Positions 28,775 through 39,600 of a stretch of 64,000 nucleotides of DNA are shown piece by piece (position 1 is the stretch's first letter; the number at the start of each line of letters is the position of its first letter). Made by a program: the position numbers and the translations under genes. The notes beneath the pieces were generated by a model. The model ran no database searches. It saw nothing but the letters and a program-made list of their open reading frames with translations, and was not told the origin of the DNA. The stretch comes from Alphaproteobacteria bacterium (GTDB taxonomy: Bacteria > Pseudomonadota > Alphaproteobacteria > UBA2966 > CAIVPW01), in contig CANKGV010000002.1 of NCBI GenBank assembly GCA_947481575.1, forward strand, positions 62,001 through 126,000. Direction: 5' to 3'.

Positions 28775-30211
28775 ATGAACCTTGCAGAACTGATGCGGTC
28801 GCAGCCGATCCTGCGCGGAGCCCTGATCGCCCCCACCATGGTGGCGTTGGTATTCGTGCTGTTCAACCTGACCAGCGCGATCGACCCGGCCAAAGCCACC
28901 GCGGCCTTGAAGGTGGCGACGGTGAACCTGGACGAAGGCTTGCCGACTCCGGCGGGGCCGTTCCGGCTGGCGGACCAGATCGTGAGCGGACTGCGCGCCA
29001 ACCTGCCGTTCGCTCTGACCCTGGAGCCCACCGAGGACGCCGCCCGCCACGACCTGGACCAAGGCTGGGTGAGTGCGGCCGTGGTGTTTCCGGCCGACTT
29101 CTCGCGCGCCATTGCGGAGGGCCGGCCGGTGACCGTGCGGGTGCTGAACAGCGACCATCTGAGTGTCATGGAGACACAGGTGGGCAATGCGCTGCCGGGG
29201 CAACTGCAGTCGGCGCTGACCATTGCGGTGGGTGCCATGCGGGCGGCGATGGCCGTGCCGGTGCCGCTGGCTGCCAAGACACCCAATGGGGCGCCCGAGC
29301 TTGAGGCGGCGGCGGTGACCGAGACGCCGCGGGCGCCGGAGCCGGCGGGCACGCCGCAAGCGCCGGTGGTGCGGGTGGCTCCGGCACCGGCGCCGATCGC
29401 GGCCAACTTAGGCGGACCGAAGCCGCCGGCAGTGCCGGTGCCGAAGGTGGAAGTGCGCGAACTGGCGGACGCGATGGCGCCGCTGATTGCGCGGGCCGAA
29501 GCCCAAGCCGCGGCAGTGCCACAGCCGCCGGTAGCGGCGCCCGATGCGGTCGCGCCGATCCGGCCGCCGGCGCCGGTGCAGGTGACGGTTGCCAAGTTAC
29601 ATGCGGCCCCGGGGTATCGCGCGCTGCAGGCGCCGTTCGTGCTGAGCTTCGCCGGGTGGATGTCGGGCATGATCGGCGGTGTGCTGTTGTTCATTGGCAC
29701 GCGCACCATGCTGAACCGCGAATCGATCGCGGCGGTGGCGGCGGCGCGGATCGGTATACCAATTGTGGCATCAGGGTTCGCGAGCTTGGTGGCGGTGCTG
29801 CTGGTGGCATCGGTGGCGACCGGGTGGGGCAACTTCGCCGAGCTGTTCGCCTATCGCTGGCTGCTGACGGCGGGGATCGCGGCGTTCATCATCGCCGCGT
29901 TCGCGCTGCTCGGGTTTGCCGGGTTCCTGGTGACGGTGCCCTTGGTGTTTTACCAGGGGGCGTTGGGGGGAGCCTTGGCGCCATCCGATGCGGCGCCCGC
30001 GTGGCTTAGCTGGCTGAACGACGCGGTGCCGCTGCCCGCGCTTACCACCGGGCTGCGCACGCTGCTGATCGGCGGGCCGGAAGGTTCGGTGCCGTGGGGT
30101 GCGGCGGCGGTGCTGTTGGCGACGGGCATGCTGGCGACCTGGTTGGCGACGGTGGTGGTTGGACGGTTCAGCGCACGCAACGCCAAAGGAATGCGGCGCG
30201 AGTTCACGTAA
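28775..30211 (+). CDS. YhgE/Pip-like (DUF3533-type) membrane protein with Pro/Ala-rich linker
   Basis: 478 residues. One N-terminal transmembrane helix (ALIAPTMVALVFVLFNLTSA) precedes an extracytoplasmic domain of about 130 residues (LKVATVNLDEG, GLRANLPFALTLEPTEDAARHDLDQGWVSAAVVFPADFS, VLNSDHLSVMETQVGNAL). A Pro/Ala-rich linker spans roughly 165-265 and about six transmembrane helices follow at the C-terminus. This is the permease layout of the Pip/YhgE/ABC-2-like group. No ATPase is adjacent. There is no Shine-Dalgarno before ATG 28775 and a TACAAT box sits 7 bp upstream, so the mRNA may be leaderless. Confidence 0.75.
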   Translation: MNLAELMRSQPILRGALIAPTMVALVFVLFNLTSAIDPAKATAALKVATVNLDEGLPTPAGPFRLADQIVSGLRANLPFALTLEPTEDAARHDLDQGWVSAAVVFPADFSRAIAEGRPVTVRVLNSDHLSVMETQVGNALPGQLQSALTIAVGAMRAAMAVPVPLAAKTPNGAPELEAAAVTETPRAPEPAGTPQAPVVRVAPAPAPIAANLGGPKPPAVPVPKVEVRELADAMAPLIARAEAQAAAVPQPPVAAPDAVAPIRPPAPVQVTVAKLHAAPGYRALQAPFVLSFAGWMSGMIGGVLLFIGTRTMLNRESIAAVAAARIGIPIVASGFASLVAVLLVASVATGWGNFAELFAYRWLLTAGIAAFIIAAFALLGFAGFLVTVPLVFYQGALGGALAPSDAAPAWLSWLNDAVPLPALTTGLRTLLIGGPEGSVPWGAAAVLLATGMLATWLATVVVGRFSARNAKGMRREFT

Positions 30212-30220
30212 AAGGCTGCG

Positions 30221-31003
30221 TTACCGGATATCCCCTAAGTTCTTCTTCTCGTAGCCGGTGGTGAACATCGGCTTGGCCATGGCGCGGGCTTCTTCCACGC
30301 ACTGCGCCGGGGTGAAGTCCAGCAGGCCGGCCATCCACGCGGCGACCGGATCGGTGAACGACAAGGCGATGCGCAGCGCCGCGTTCAACTCCAGCAGATC
30401 GGGGCGTTTGCCGACATCGCGCACGGCCGCCGCACTGGCGCGCACCATGCCGCTCCAGATCTCGCGCTGGTGGCGATAGGACGGCGTGAGGACGCGCTCG
30501 GTCGCGCCAAGGACCGACTCGCACGCCTCCGCATTGGCGGAGTTAGCACCACGGCACGCGAACGGGCGCGCCTCATAGGCGCTGCAGCGTTCGTTCACCA
30601 GCAGCGGGCACGGGCGCGGCACCAGGGTGCGGGCATCGGTGCCTTTGCCGCGGGTGGCGTCGTCGGCCGCGGCAACGCGCGCCTTTACGGCGGCCAATTC
30701 TTCCGGCGTGCGGTGGGTGATGAGCCAGCGGGCGAGGTGGAGCGCTTCGAGCGGCGTCACCTGCACATAGAGGCGGCAGCAATGGGCGCAGCCGTCCTTG
30801 CACGCGATGGCGTATTTGGGCGGGTCTTTGGCGGTGATCTTCTCCTGGGTGGAGCCGCCCAGCTCGAACACCAAGCCCATGGTGTCGGCGAGCTTCTTGC
30901 CGGTGAGCCCAGCCATGGCGGCGCTCAGCGCGCGCCGGATGCCAGCCTCCAGGGTCGCGACGAAATCGGGATTTTGGACGGGCTTGGACGGCGCTTTCGG
31001 CAT
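30221..31003 (-). CDS. YkgJ family cysteine-cluster protein
   Basis: 260 residues. The CKDGCAHCCRLYVQVTPLEALHLARWL motif, followed by CPLLVNERCSAYEARPFACRG, gives the CxxxCxxCC ... C(x)nC pattern of the YkgJ/Fli-B-like family, presumed to bind an iron-sulfur cluster or zinc. The rest is helical. Cytosolic, function unknown. It is convergent with the Pip-like gene, with 9 nt between stops. Confidence 0.88.
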   Translation of the reverse strand: MPKAPSKPVQNPDFVATLEAGIRRALSAAMAGLTGKKLADTMGLVFELGGSTQEKITAKDPPKYAIACKDGCAHCCRLYVQVTPLEALHLARWLITHRTPEELAAVKARVAAADDATRGKGTDARTLVPRPCPLLVNERCSAYEARPFACRGANSANAEACESVLGATERVLTPSYRHQREIWSGMVRASAAAVRDVGKRPDLLELNAALRIALSFTDPVAAWMAGLLDFTPAQCVEEARAMAKPMFTTGYEKKNLGDIR

Positions 31004-31250
31004 TGGCGAACCCTACCACGGCGGTTGGGTGGCGGTGCGGCGCCACCGAAGATACGGACGATTTACGGTGCGGCCGCCGCGCGTTGTCGCGCGTAACAAC
31101 GCGCGAGAATCTGTGCATGCGTTTTGCGTAAATACGCGGGATTTACGCCAGCTCAACTACACCGTTCCCGGACTCCGGAGGATGGGAGGAGGCTAGCAGG
31201 CGCGGCGCAGTGTGTCAATACGAACTGTATTGATCGTCTGCGATCGCTGG
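31004..31250. promoter_or_regulatory. Intergenic region with two perfect inverted repeats
   Basis: No gene seen. Two palindromes lie here: GCGCGTTGT (31079-31087) with ACAACGCGC (31096-31104) around an 8-nt loop, and GCGTAAAT (31126-31133) with ATTTACGC (31141-31148) around a 7-nt loop. They lie between the divergent YkgJ and ettA genes and could be operators or RNA hairpins. A CGCGG-rich tract and GGAGGATGGGAGG (about 31180) follow without a coding frame. Confidence 0.45.
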
Positions 31251-31330
31251 CGTCATGGCCGGACTTGTTCCAGCCATCCACGACTTGGGGATGGGAGGCG
31301 TGGATGCGCGGAACAAGTCCGCGCATGACG
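31251..31330. repeat. Intergenic palindromic repeat, copy 1 (REP/BIME-like)
   Basis: Two 32-bp arms in opposite orientation (31251-31282 and 31299-31330) share CGTCATGsCCGGACTTGTTC...CATCCACG and are separated by a 16-bp spacer ending GGGAGG. Each arm can itself fold into a short hairpin. A related copy lies at 33131-33192 on the other side of ettA. Confidence 0.8.
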
Positions 31331-31434
31331 GGATTGGCGGCCTAGTTGGGTGGTCACGTTTGCCTTCGCTGCTGCCCTCCGCTACCTAGAGCGCTGCACC
31401 CGATCTCTGCGTTGTGAGCCCCAAAGGACCTGCC

Positions 31435-33117
<1,683 letters not shown>

Positions 33118-33130
33118 GCCAACCACTCGG

Positions 33131-33192
33131 CGTCATGCGCGGACTTGGTCCGCGCATCCACGACTGTTCTGCAGTGAGGCGTGGATGGCCGG
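33131..33192. repeat. Intergenic palindromic repeat, copy 2 (truncated)
   Basis: A complete 32-bp arm (33131-33162), containing a 10-bp perfect stem ATGCGCGGAC/GTCCGCGCAT with a TTG loop, is followed by a 17-bp spacer ending TGAGG and only the first 13 bp of the opposite arm (CGTGGATGGCCGG, 33180-33192). Same family as 31251-31330. It also lies between the convergent ends of ettA and mlaC, where such elements often act as terminators or exonuclease blocks. Confidence 0.78.
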
Positions 33193-33215
33193 AGGAGGGT
33201 GTCGGCCGCCGGACG

Positions 33216-33824
33216 CTAGGCAGCGGCTTTTTCGCGCAGGACCTTGAGCAGCGCTTCGAAGTTGCCGCCGCCCTGGCGGATCACGCCGGCGAATTCATCG
33301 CGGAGCGTGATGCCGAGGCGCAGGCCTTCGATCACGATATCGATGATCTTCGGCTTGCCGCCGGTGACGCGCACTTGCCAGTCGATCTTGATGGCGGGCT
33401 GGTTGCCGGGGCGGAGGATGGTGCTGCTGACCAGCGCTTCGTCTGCCGCCACCACGCGCGCGGTGCCGACCTTGAACGACTCGCCGGAGTAGGTCTGGAA
33501 GCGGTTGGCGTAGGTGTGGACGATGTAATCGTGGAACAGCTTCTGGTACTCGGCGTTCTGCGCCGGGGTGATGGCCTTGGCGAAGTTGCCCAGGGCAAAC
33601 CGGCCGATGGTATCGAGGTCGAAACCCTTGTCGATGAAGGCGCGGAATGTGGTTTCGAAGTCTTGCCCCTTGAGGGCAGGGTTCGAAACGATCTTCACCG
33701 CTTCATCGCCGAGCTCGGTGACGAACGCCAGCGCCTGATCGGAGGGGGCGGCGAACGCTGGCGCTGCGGTGGCCGCGACGGTTACGGCCAGGGCAAAGGC
33801 GCGGAAGTGGGGCAGGAAGCTCAT
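33216..33824 (-). CDS. mlaC: MlaC-type periplasmic phospholipid shuttle
   Basis: 202 residues from ATG 33824 (GTG at 33833 also possible). Signal peptide (FALAVTVAATAAPAFA), then the MlaC/Ttg2D fold: FRAFIDKGFDLDTIGRFALGNFAKAITPAQNAEYQKLFHDYIVHTYANRFQTYSGESFKVG, and LRPGNQPAIKIDWQVRVTGGKPKIIDIVIEGLRLGITLRDEFAGVIRQGGGNFEALL. It carries phospholipid between the outer-membrane MlaA and the inner-membrane MlaFEDB complex. Directly follows mlaA; no mlaDEF in the window. Confidence 0.93.
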   Translation of the reverse strand: MSFLPHFRAFALAVTVAATAAPAFAAPSDQALAFVTELGDEAVKIVSNPALKGQDFETTFRAFIDKGFDLDTIGRFALGNFAKAITPAQNAEYQKLFHDYIVHTYANRFQTYSGESFKVGTARVVAADEALVSSTILRPGNQPAIKIDWQVRVTGGKPKIIDIVIEGLRLGITLRDEFAGVIRQGGGNFEALLKVLREKAAA

Positions 33825-33845
33825 CACACTCACTAGTTGGTCGGG

Positions 33846-34601
33846 CTAGTTGGTCGGGTAGTCGACCGGCTCCGGCGCGCCGTTGCGAATGTCGTTGCCG
33901 CGCGACTGCCGGTAGAGGCTCCGTGCCGTCGTGTAGAAGTCGAATGAGTTCTTTTTAAGGTCGGCGAACGCTTCCATCGTGCGCGAGCGGTCGTCCACCG
34001 CGCCGGTGGCGGCGCGCCCGAGGGCAACGCCGGTGCGCTGCGGATCGTCGATGACGGACTGCAGCGGGTCGAAGAACGGGTCCACCAGGTAGCTGGTGGC
34101 ATCGCGCAGGTTGCTCGGGCCGAACAGCGGCAGCACCAGATAGGGGCCGGCGTGGGCGCCCCACACGGCAAGGGTCTGGCCGAAATCTTCTTCGCGCAGG
34201 TCGGCCTGCGCCGGGTTGAAGAACCCCAAGATGCCGATCGTGCTGTTGACCAGGAACGAACCCAAGGTCTGGTACGCGTTCTCAAAATTTGCCTGCAACA
34301 GGTCGTTGGCGAAGGTTACCGGCGACTTGAGGTTGTGCAGGAAGCGCTGGATCGCATCGCGCCCGCCCCGGGGCACCGCATCGCGATAGCCGCGTGCGGC
34401 GGGTTCCAGGACAATTTCATCGACCTTCAGATTGAAGGCGAAGAACGCCCGGTTCATCGGTTCGAGGGGATCGTTGGCGTCGTCGTACAGCACGCGCTGC
34501 ATGGGGTCGGTGGGCACCGCCGCGCACGCGCCAAGCTGAAGCGCCGCCGCCACTGTCAGCGGCAACAAACCCAACCGCGTCAGAGACTTCGGAGCGCCCA
34601 T
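33846..34601 (-). CDS. mlaA: MlaA (VacJ) outer-membrane lipoprotein
   Basis: 251 residues from ATG 34601; the frame is open further up but this start gives a lipoprotein signal with lipobox LGAC. Family features: DPLEPMNRAFFAFNLKVDE, RFLHNLKSPVTFANDLLQANFENAYQTLGSFLVNSTIGILGFF, REEDFGQTLAVWGAHAGPYLVLPLFGPSNLRDATSYLVD. It removes phospholipid from the outer leaflet and hands it to MlaC. First gene of the mlaA-mlaC pair. A 12-13 bp tandem duplication (CCGACCAACTAG) covers its stop codon and the following bases. Confidence 0.95.
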   Translation of the reverse strand: MGAPKSLTRLGLLPLTVAAALQLGACAAVPTDPMQRVLYDDANDPLEPMNRAFFAFNLKVDEIVLEPAARGYRDAVPRGGRDAIQRFLHNLKSPVTFANDLLQANFENAYQTLGSFLVNSTIGILGFFNPAQADLREEDFGQTLAVWGAHAGPYLVLPLFGPSNLRDATSYLVDPFFDPLQSVIDDPQRTGVALGRAATGAVDDRSRTMEAFADLKKNSFDFYTTARSLYRQSRGNDIRNGAPEPVDYPTN

Positions 34602-34758
34602 GGAAGACGTGTTGGGTATCACAGTGAGGAATGATTCGCGAGTCACTCGGTCACAAAGGGGCGGTTTGTCGCGGGTTCGGGCGGAGGTACTGCATTCGTG
34701 CGGTGTGCAGCCTACAAACGTAGACAAATACATAAAGATATGTTTATGTCTCCCAACC
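34602..34758. promoter_or_regulatory. Divergent promoter region between mlaA and the methionine operon
   Basis: 157 bp between the two start codons. The right end is AT-rich and contains the palindromic operator described separately. The left two thirds show no convincing palindrome or gene. Confidence 0.5.
34730..34749. promoter_or_regulatory. Palindromic operator for the ArsR-methyltransferase regulator
   Basis: Perfect 7-bp arms ACATAAA and TTTATGT around a GATATG centre, ending 9 bp before the ATG of the regulator gene. AT-rich palindromes of this size in front of ArsR-family genes are usual operator sites. ArsR-type SahR repressors controlling metF/metH are described in proteobacteria, and this site is in the right place to control the whole met operon. 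Confidence 0.75.
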
Positions 34759-35706
34759 ATGCAGACCGAAACCCTTTTGAGCGGCCTCAAAGCGGCAGGG
34801 GAAGCCACCCGTCTGCGGTTGCTCGCCCTGTGCGCCCAAAGCGAACTGACCGTGACCGAACTCGTGCACATCCTGGGGCAAAGCCAGCCGCGAGTCTCCC
34901 GCCACCTGAAGCTGTTGTGCGACGCCGGGTTGCTCGACCGGTTCCCGGAAGGTACTTGGGCGTTCTACCGCTTGGCCGAGCGGGGCGGGTGCGAGGAGTT
35001 GTCGCGCGCCCTGGCGGAACTGATTTCGCCCGATGACCCGGCCCTGGCACGGGACTTGGCGCGCTTGGACGAGGTGAAAAGGGCCCGGCAGGAACGGGCG
35101 GCGGAGTATTTCCGCGCCAACGCCGGCCAATGGAACCAGATCCGCTCGCTGTACGTGCCGGAGACGGACGTGGAGGCGGCGCTGCTGCGGGTATTTGCCG
35201 GCCGCACGATCGGCGAGCTGGTCGATATCGGCACCGGCACTGGGCGCATGCTGGAATTGTTCGCCGACCGGATCGGCCGCGGCGTGGGCGTGGATACCAG
35301 CCGCGAGATGCTGGCGGTGGCGCGGGCGCGCCTGCAGGACAAGAACCTGGGCAACGCCCAGGTGCGCCACGCCGACATGTACAACCTGCCGCTGGCGTCG
35401 GCCTCTGCGGATGCCGTGACCGTGCACCAGGTGCTGCATTTCGTGGCCGAGCCGGCCGGAGCGATCCGCGAGGCGGCGCGCATCCTGGCGCCCGGCGGGC
35501 GCTTGGCCGTTGTGGACTTTGCCCCCCACACGCTGGAAGCGCTGCGCGACGAACACGCACACCGCCGCCTTGGCTTCACCCACGAGGAAGTCGCTGGGTG
35601 GTGCCGCGATGCCGGATTGATTCCTGCCGCGCCGGTCGATCTGGCCGGCGAACCGCTCACCGTGACGATCTGGGCCGCTGACGCGCCGAAAGGAACCGTG
35701 CAATGA
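34759..35706 (+). CDS. ArsR-family regulator fused to a SAM-dependent methyltransferase domain
   Basis: 315 residues from ATG 34759. Residues ~5-75 are an ArsR winged helix (RLRLLALCAQSELTVTELVHILGQSQPRVSRHLKLLCDAGLLDRFPEGTWAFYRL) without the metal-binding ELCVCDL motif. Residues ~150-300 are a class I methyltransferase (LVDIGTGTGRMLELFADR, VGVDTSREMLAVARARL, ILAPGGRLAVVDFAPH). Such fusions next to metF-metH are thought to sense SAM or SAH. Start of an operon with metF (ATGA overlap) and metH, preceded by a palindromic operator. Likely an autoregulated repressor of methionine synthesis. Confidence 0.88.
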   Translation: MQTETLLSGLKAAGEATRLRLLALCAQSELTVTELVHILGQSQPRVSRHLKLLCDAGLLDRFPEGTWAFYRLAERGGCEELSRALAELISPDDPALARDLARLDEVKRARQERAAEYFRANAGQWNQIRSLYVPETDVEAALLRVFAGRTIGELVDIGTGTGRMLELFADRIGRGVGVDTSREMLAVARARLQDKNLGNAQVRHADMYNLPLASASADAVTVHQVLHFVAEPAGAIREAARILAPGGRLAVVDFAPHTLEALRDEHAHRRLGFTHEEVAGWCRDAGLIPAAPVDLAGEPLTVTIWAADAPKGTVQ

Positions 35707-36620
35707 AGCGTGGCAGTCCCGCGGAGCCGGTGAAAGGCTCCGACCTGTCGGTGTCGTTCGAGTTCTTTCCGCCCAAGACCGACGAGATGATGGCCGTGCT
35801 GTGGTCGAGCGTGCAGCGCCTGGAGCCGCTGGGGCCGAAGTTCGTTTCGGTGACCTATGGCGCTGGCGGTTCGACGCGCGAGCGCACCCACCAGACCGTG
35901 CGCCGCATCCAGACCGAGACGGCGCTGAAGTGCGCCGCGCACCTGACCTGCGTTGGCGCGACCCGCGCCGAGGTGGACGACGTGGCGCGCGACTACTGGA
36001 ATTCGGGCATCCGCCACATCGTAGCGTTGCGCGGCGACCCCGCCGACTTGAACGCCAAGTACGTACCGCATCCGGGCGGGTATGCGTTCGCTGCCGATCT
36101 GGTGGCGGGGCTGAAGCGCGTGGCGGACTTCGAGATTTCCGTGGCGGCGTATCCGGAAGTGCATCCGGATGCGCAGAACGCGAGCGCCGACCTCGATAAC
36201 CTGAAGCGCAAGATCGACGCCGGCGCCACCCGCGCCATCACCCAATTCTTTTTCGACAACGACAAGTTCCTGCGGTTCCAGGAACGCGCGGTGAAGGCCG
36301 GCATCACCGTGCCGATCCTGCCGGGCATCATGCCGGTGACCAACTTCGCCAAGGTGGCGGGGTTCGCCAAGGCGTGCGGTGCTTCCATCCCGCCGTGGCT
36401 GGCGGATGCGTTCAGCGGCCTGGACGACGACCCGGAGACGCGCAAGCAGGTTTCCGCCAGCGTGACCTGGGCGCAGTGCCGCGACCTGCGCGATGCGGGG
36501 GTGCGCGACTTTCACTTCTATACGTTGAACCGCGCCGATCTGGTCTACGCCATTTGCCACATCCTGGGCCTGCGGGCCGAGCCTCCCGCGGCGATGGCAA
36601 AAGCGGCGCCGGCGGCCTAA
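35703..36620 (+). CDS. metF: 5,10-methylenetetrahydrofolate reductase
   Basis: 305 residues, full length. It makes 5-methyl-THF for methionine synthase with FAD and NAD(P)H. Visible: SFEFFPPKTDE at the N-terminus with the catalytic Glu, FVSVTYGAGGSTRERT, IVALRGDPA, VAAYPEVHPDA, ITQFFFDNDKF and ILPGIMPVTN, all canonical. ATG 35703 overlaps the upstream stop by 4 nt, and metH follows after 58 nt. Confidence 0.97.
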   Translation: MKRGSPAEPVKGSDLSVSFEFFPPKTDEMMAVLWSSVQRLEPLGPKFVSVTYGAGGSTRERTHQTVRRIQTETALKCAAHLTCVGATRAEVDDVARDYWNSGIRHIVALRGDPADLNAKYVPHPGGYAFAADLVAGLKRVADFEISVAAYPEVHPDAQNASADLDNLKRKIDAGATRAITQFFFDNDKFLRFQERAVKAGITVPILPGIMPVTNFAKVAGFAKACGASIPPWLADAFSGLDDDPETRKQVSASVTWAQCRDLRDAGVRDFHFYTLNRADLVYAICHILGLRAEPPAAMAKAAPAA

Positions 36621-36632
36621 ATCTCACCCCTC

Positions 36633-36653
36633 CCTGCCCACGCGTGGGGCAGG
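36633..36653 (+). repeat. Hairpin in the metF-metH gap
   Basis: CCTGCCC (36633-36639) and GGGCAGG (36647-36653) form a 7-bp stem with a 7-nt loop ACGCGTG. No U-tract follows, so it is more likely an mRNA-processing or stability element than a terminator. The gap is too short for a cobalamin riboswitch. Confidence 0.5.
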
Positions 36654-36678
36654 TTCAAGAACAAGCGGGACGGATTGC

Positions 36679-39600
36679 ATGAGCAACTTCCTCGACCACC
36701 TTTCGCAGCGCGTGTTGTTGTGCGACGGCGCCATGGGCACGCAGGTGCAGTCGCGCAATCTGGATATCCAGCGCGACTATCTGGGGCAGGAAAACTGCAC
36801 CGAGATCCTGAACAAGAGCCGCCCGGACCTGGTGCGCGAGATTCACGCCACCTACTTCGCGGCCGGCGCCGATATGGTCGAGACCAACACGTTCGGCGGG
36901 TCGCCGATTACGTTGGGTGAGTTCGGGCTAACCGACGAGGCCCACTGGATCAACCAGCGCGCGGCGGAATTGGCGCGGGAAGCGGCGGACCAATTTAAGG
37001 ATGGCCGCACGCGGTTCGTGCTGGGCTCGATCGGGCCCGGCACCCGCCTGCCGACGCTGGGCCACATCGGCTACCAGGCGGTGGAAGATGCGATCCTGAT
37101 TCAGTCCGCCGGGCTGATCGCTGGCGGCGCCGACGCGTTCCTAATCGAGACGTGCCAGGACCCGCTGCAGATCAAGGCGGCGGTGAACGGCGCCAAGCGC
37201 GCGCGCGAAGCGGCGGGCACGGATACGCCGATCCTGGTGCAGGCGACGGTGGAGACCACGGGCACCCTGCTGGTGGGTGCCGATATTTCCGCCGCGGCAA
37301 CCATTGTCGATGCGCTGAAGATCGATTCATTCGGCCTGAACTGCGCCACCGGCCCGCGCGAGATGGCGCCGCACATCAAGTGGCTGACCGACAACTGGCC
37401 GCGCCATGTGAGCGTGCAGCCGAACGCCGGTCTGCCCGAGTTGATCGAAGGCAAGACCGTGTATCCGCTAGGGCCCGACGAGATCGCGCGCTGGCTGGAG
37501 CGGTTCGTGGTGGAAGACGGCGTGTCGCTGATCGGTGGCTGCTGCGGCACCACCGGCCCGCACATCGCTGCGCTGGACCAGATGCTGAAGCGCCTGGGCA
37601 AGGACAACGCGCGGCCAACGCCGGTGAAGCGTGTGGTGCATTGGGTGCCGGCGGTGGCGTCCTTGTACAGCCAGGTCGAGCTGCGCCAGGAGAACGCGTA
37701 CCTGTCGATCGGCGAGCGCTGCAACGCCAACGGTTCGAAGAAGTTCCGCGACCTGCAGGACAAGCAGGATTGGGACGGCTGTGTCGCCATGGGCCGCGAG
37801 CAGGAGAAGGAAGGCAGCCACGCGCTGGACATCTGCACCGCCTTCGTTGGGCACAACGAAGTGGAAGAGATGGGCCAGGTGATCAGCCGCATGCGCGGCG
37901 CCGTGCGCATTCCGCTGGTGGTCGATTCGACCGAACTGCCGGTGCTGGAATCTTCGCTGGCGCTGTACGGCGGCAAGGCGATCCTGAATTCCATCAACTT
38001 CGAGGACGGCGAAGGCGCGGCCGAAAAGCGCCTGAAGCTCGCGCGCAAGTTCGGCGCGGCGGTGATCGCGCTGACCATCGACGAGACCGGCATGGCCAAA
38101 GAGGTCGAGCGCAAGGTCGCGGTGGCGAAGCGCTTGTACGACTTCGCGGTGAACAAACACGGCCTGGCGCCGTCGGACCTGATGTTCGACCCGCTGACCT
38201 TCACCATCTGCACGGGCAACGAGGACGACCGCAAGCTGGGCCTGTGGACCTTGGAAGGCATCGAGCAGATCCGCAAAGAGATGCCGGAATGCCAGATCAT
38301 CCTGGGGCTTTCCAACATCTCGTTCGGGTTGAACCCGCCGGCGCGCCACGTGCTGAATTCGGTGTACCTGGACGAGGCGCTGAAGCGCGGCCTGACCGGC
38401 GCGATCGTGCATGTGAGCCGCATCCTGCCGTTGCACAAGATTCCGGAAGAAGAGGTCAAGATCGCCCTCGACCTGATCTATGACCGGCGCCGCGAGGGGT
38501 ATGACCCGCTGCAGGCGTACCTGGGCCTGTTCGCCGAGCGCAAATCCGGGCCGGAAGTGGCCAAGGTGCGCATCGAGAAGGTCGAAGACCGCTTGAAGCA
38601 GCGCATCATCGACGGCGACCGCCTGGGGCTGGACGGCGACCTGAAGCTCGCCATGGAGAGCCACAAGCCGCTCGACATCATCAACGTGTTCTTGCTCGAC
38701 GGCATGAAGGTGGTGGGCGAGCTGTTCGGCTCGGGCAAGATGCAGCTGCCGTTCGTGCTGCAATCGGCCGAGACGATGAAGGCTGCGGTGGCTTACCTAC
38801 AGCCGTTCATGGAGAAGGCCGAAGGGCCGGCCAAGGGCACCATCGTGCTCGCCACCGTGCGCGGCGACGTGCACGACATCGGCAAGAACTTGGTCGACAT
38901 CATCCTGACCAACAACGGCTATCGTGTGGTCAACCTCGGCATCAAGCAGCCGGTGGAAGCGATCATGGACGCGGCGAAGCTGCATGCCGCGGACGCCGTG
39001 GGCATGAGCGGCCTGCTGGTGAAGTCCACCGTGATCATGCGCGAGAACCTGGAGGAGATGACCCGCCAGGGCTTCGACATTCCGGTGCTGCTGGGCGGCG
39101 CCGCGCTGACGCGCAATTACGTGGAGGAAGACTGCACCACCAGTTATGGCGCGGGCCGAGTGGCCTATGCCCAGGACGCATTCGACGGCCTGGCCCTGAT
39201 GGGCAAGGTCAAGGCCGGGCAGTTCGACGAATTCCTGCTGGAGGAAAAGGCCAAGCGGGCGGGACGGCCGAAGAACCGCAAGAAGCTCGGCGAGGCGCGC
39301 ACCGAGCAGCGCCCGGTCGACATCGAGGACACCAAGCTCCGCCGTGCGGAACTGCATCGCAACCTGCCGGTGCCGGTGCCGCCCTTCTTTGGGCCGCGCC
39401 GCATCGAGAAGGTGAACCAGAAGATGCTGCTGCCGCTGCTCAACGAAACCATGCTGTTCCAGTTCCACTGGGGGTTTCGCAAGGCCGGCAAGAAGAAGGA
39501 AGAGTTCGACGCCTGGGCTGCCAAAGAAGTGCGCCCGATCGTGCAGCGCATCGCGCAGCAGTGCATCAAGGAAGCCATCCTCGCGCCCCAAGCTTGCTAC

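Noticed and set aside
34602-34758. SAM riboswitch ahead of the methionine operon
   Set aside because: No SAM-I/II/SAH fold features are visible, and a palindromic protein operator explains the region better.
36621-36678. Cobalamin riboswitch before metH
   Set aside because: The metF-metH gap is only 58 nt, too short for a B12 riboswitch; only a 7-bp hairpin is seen.
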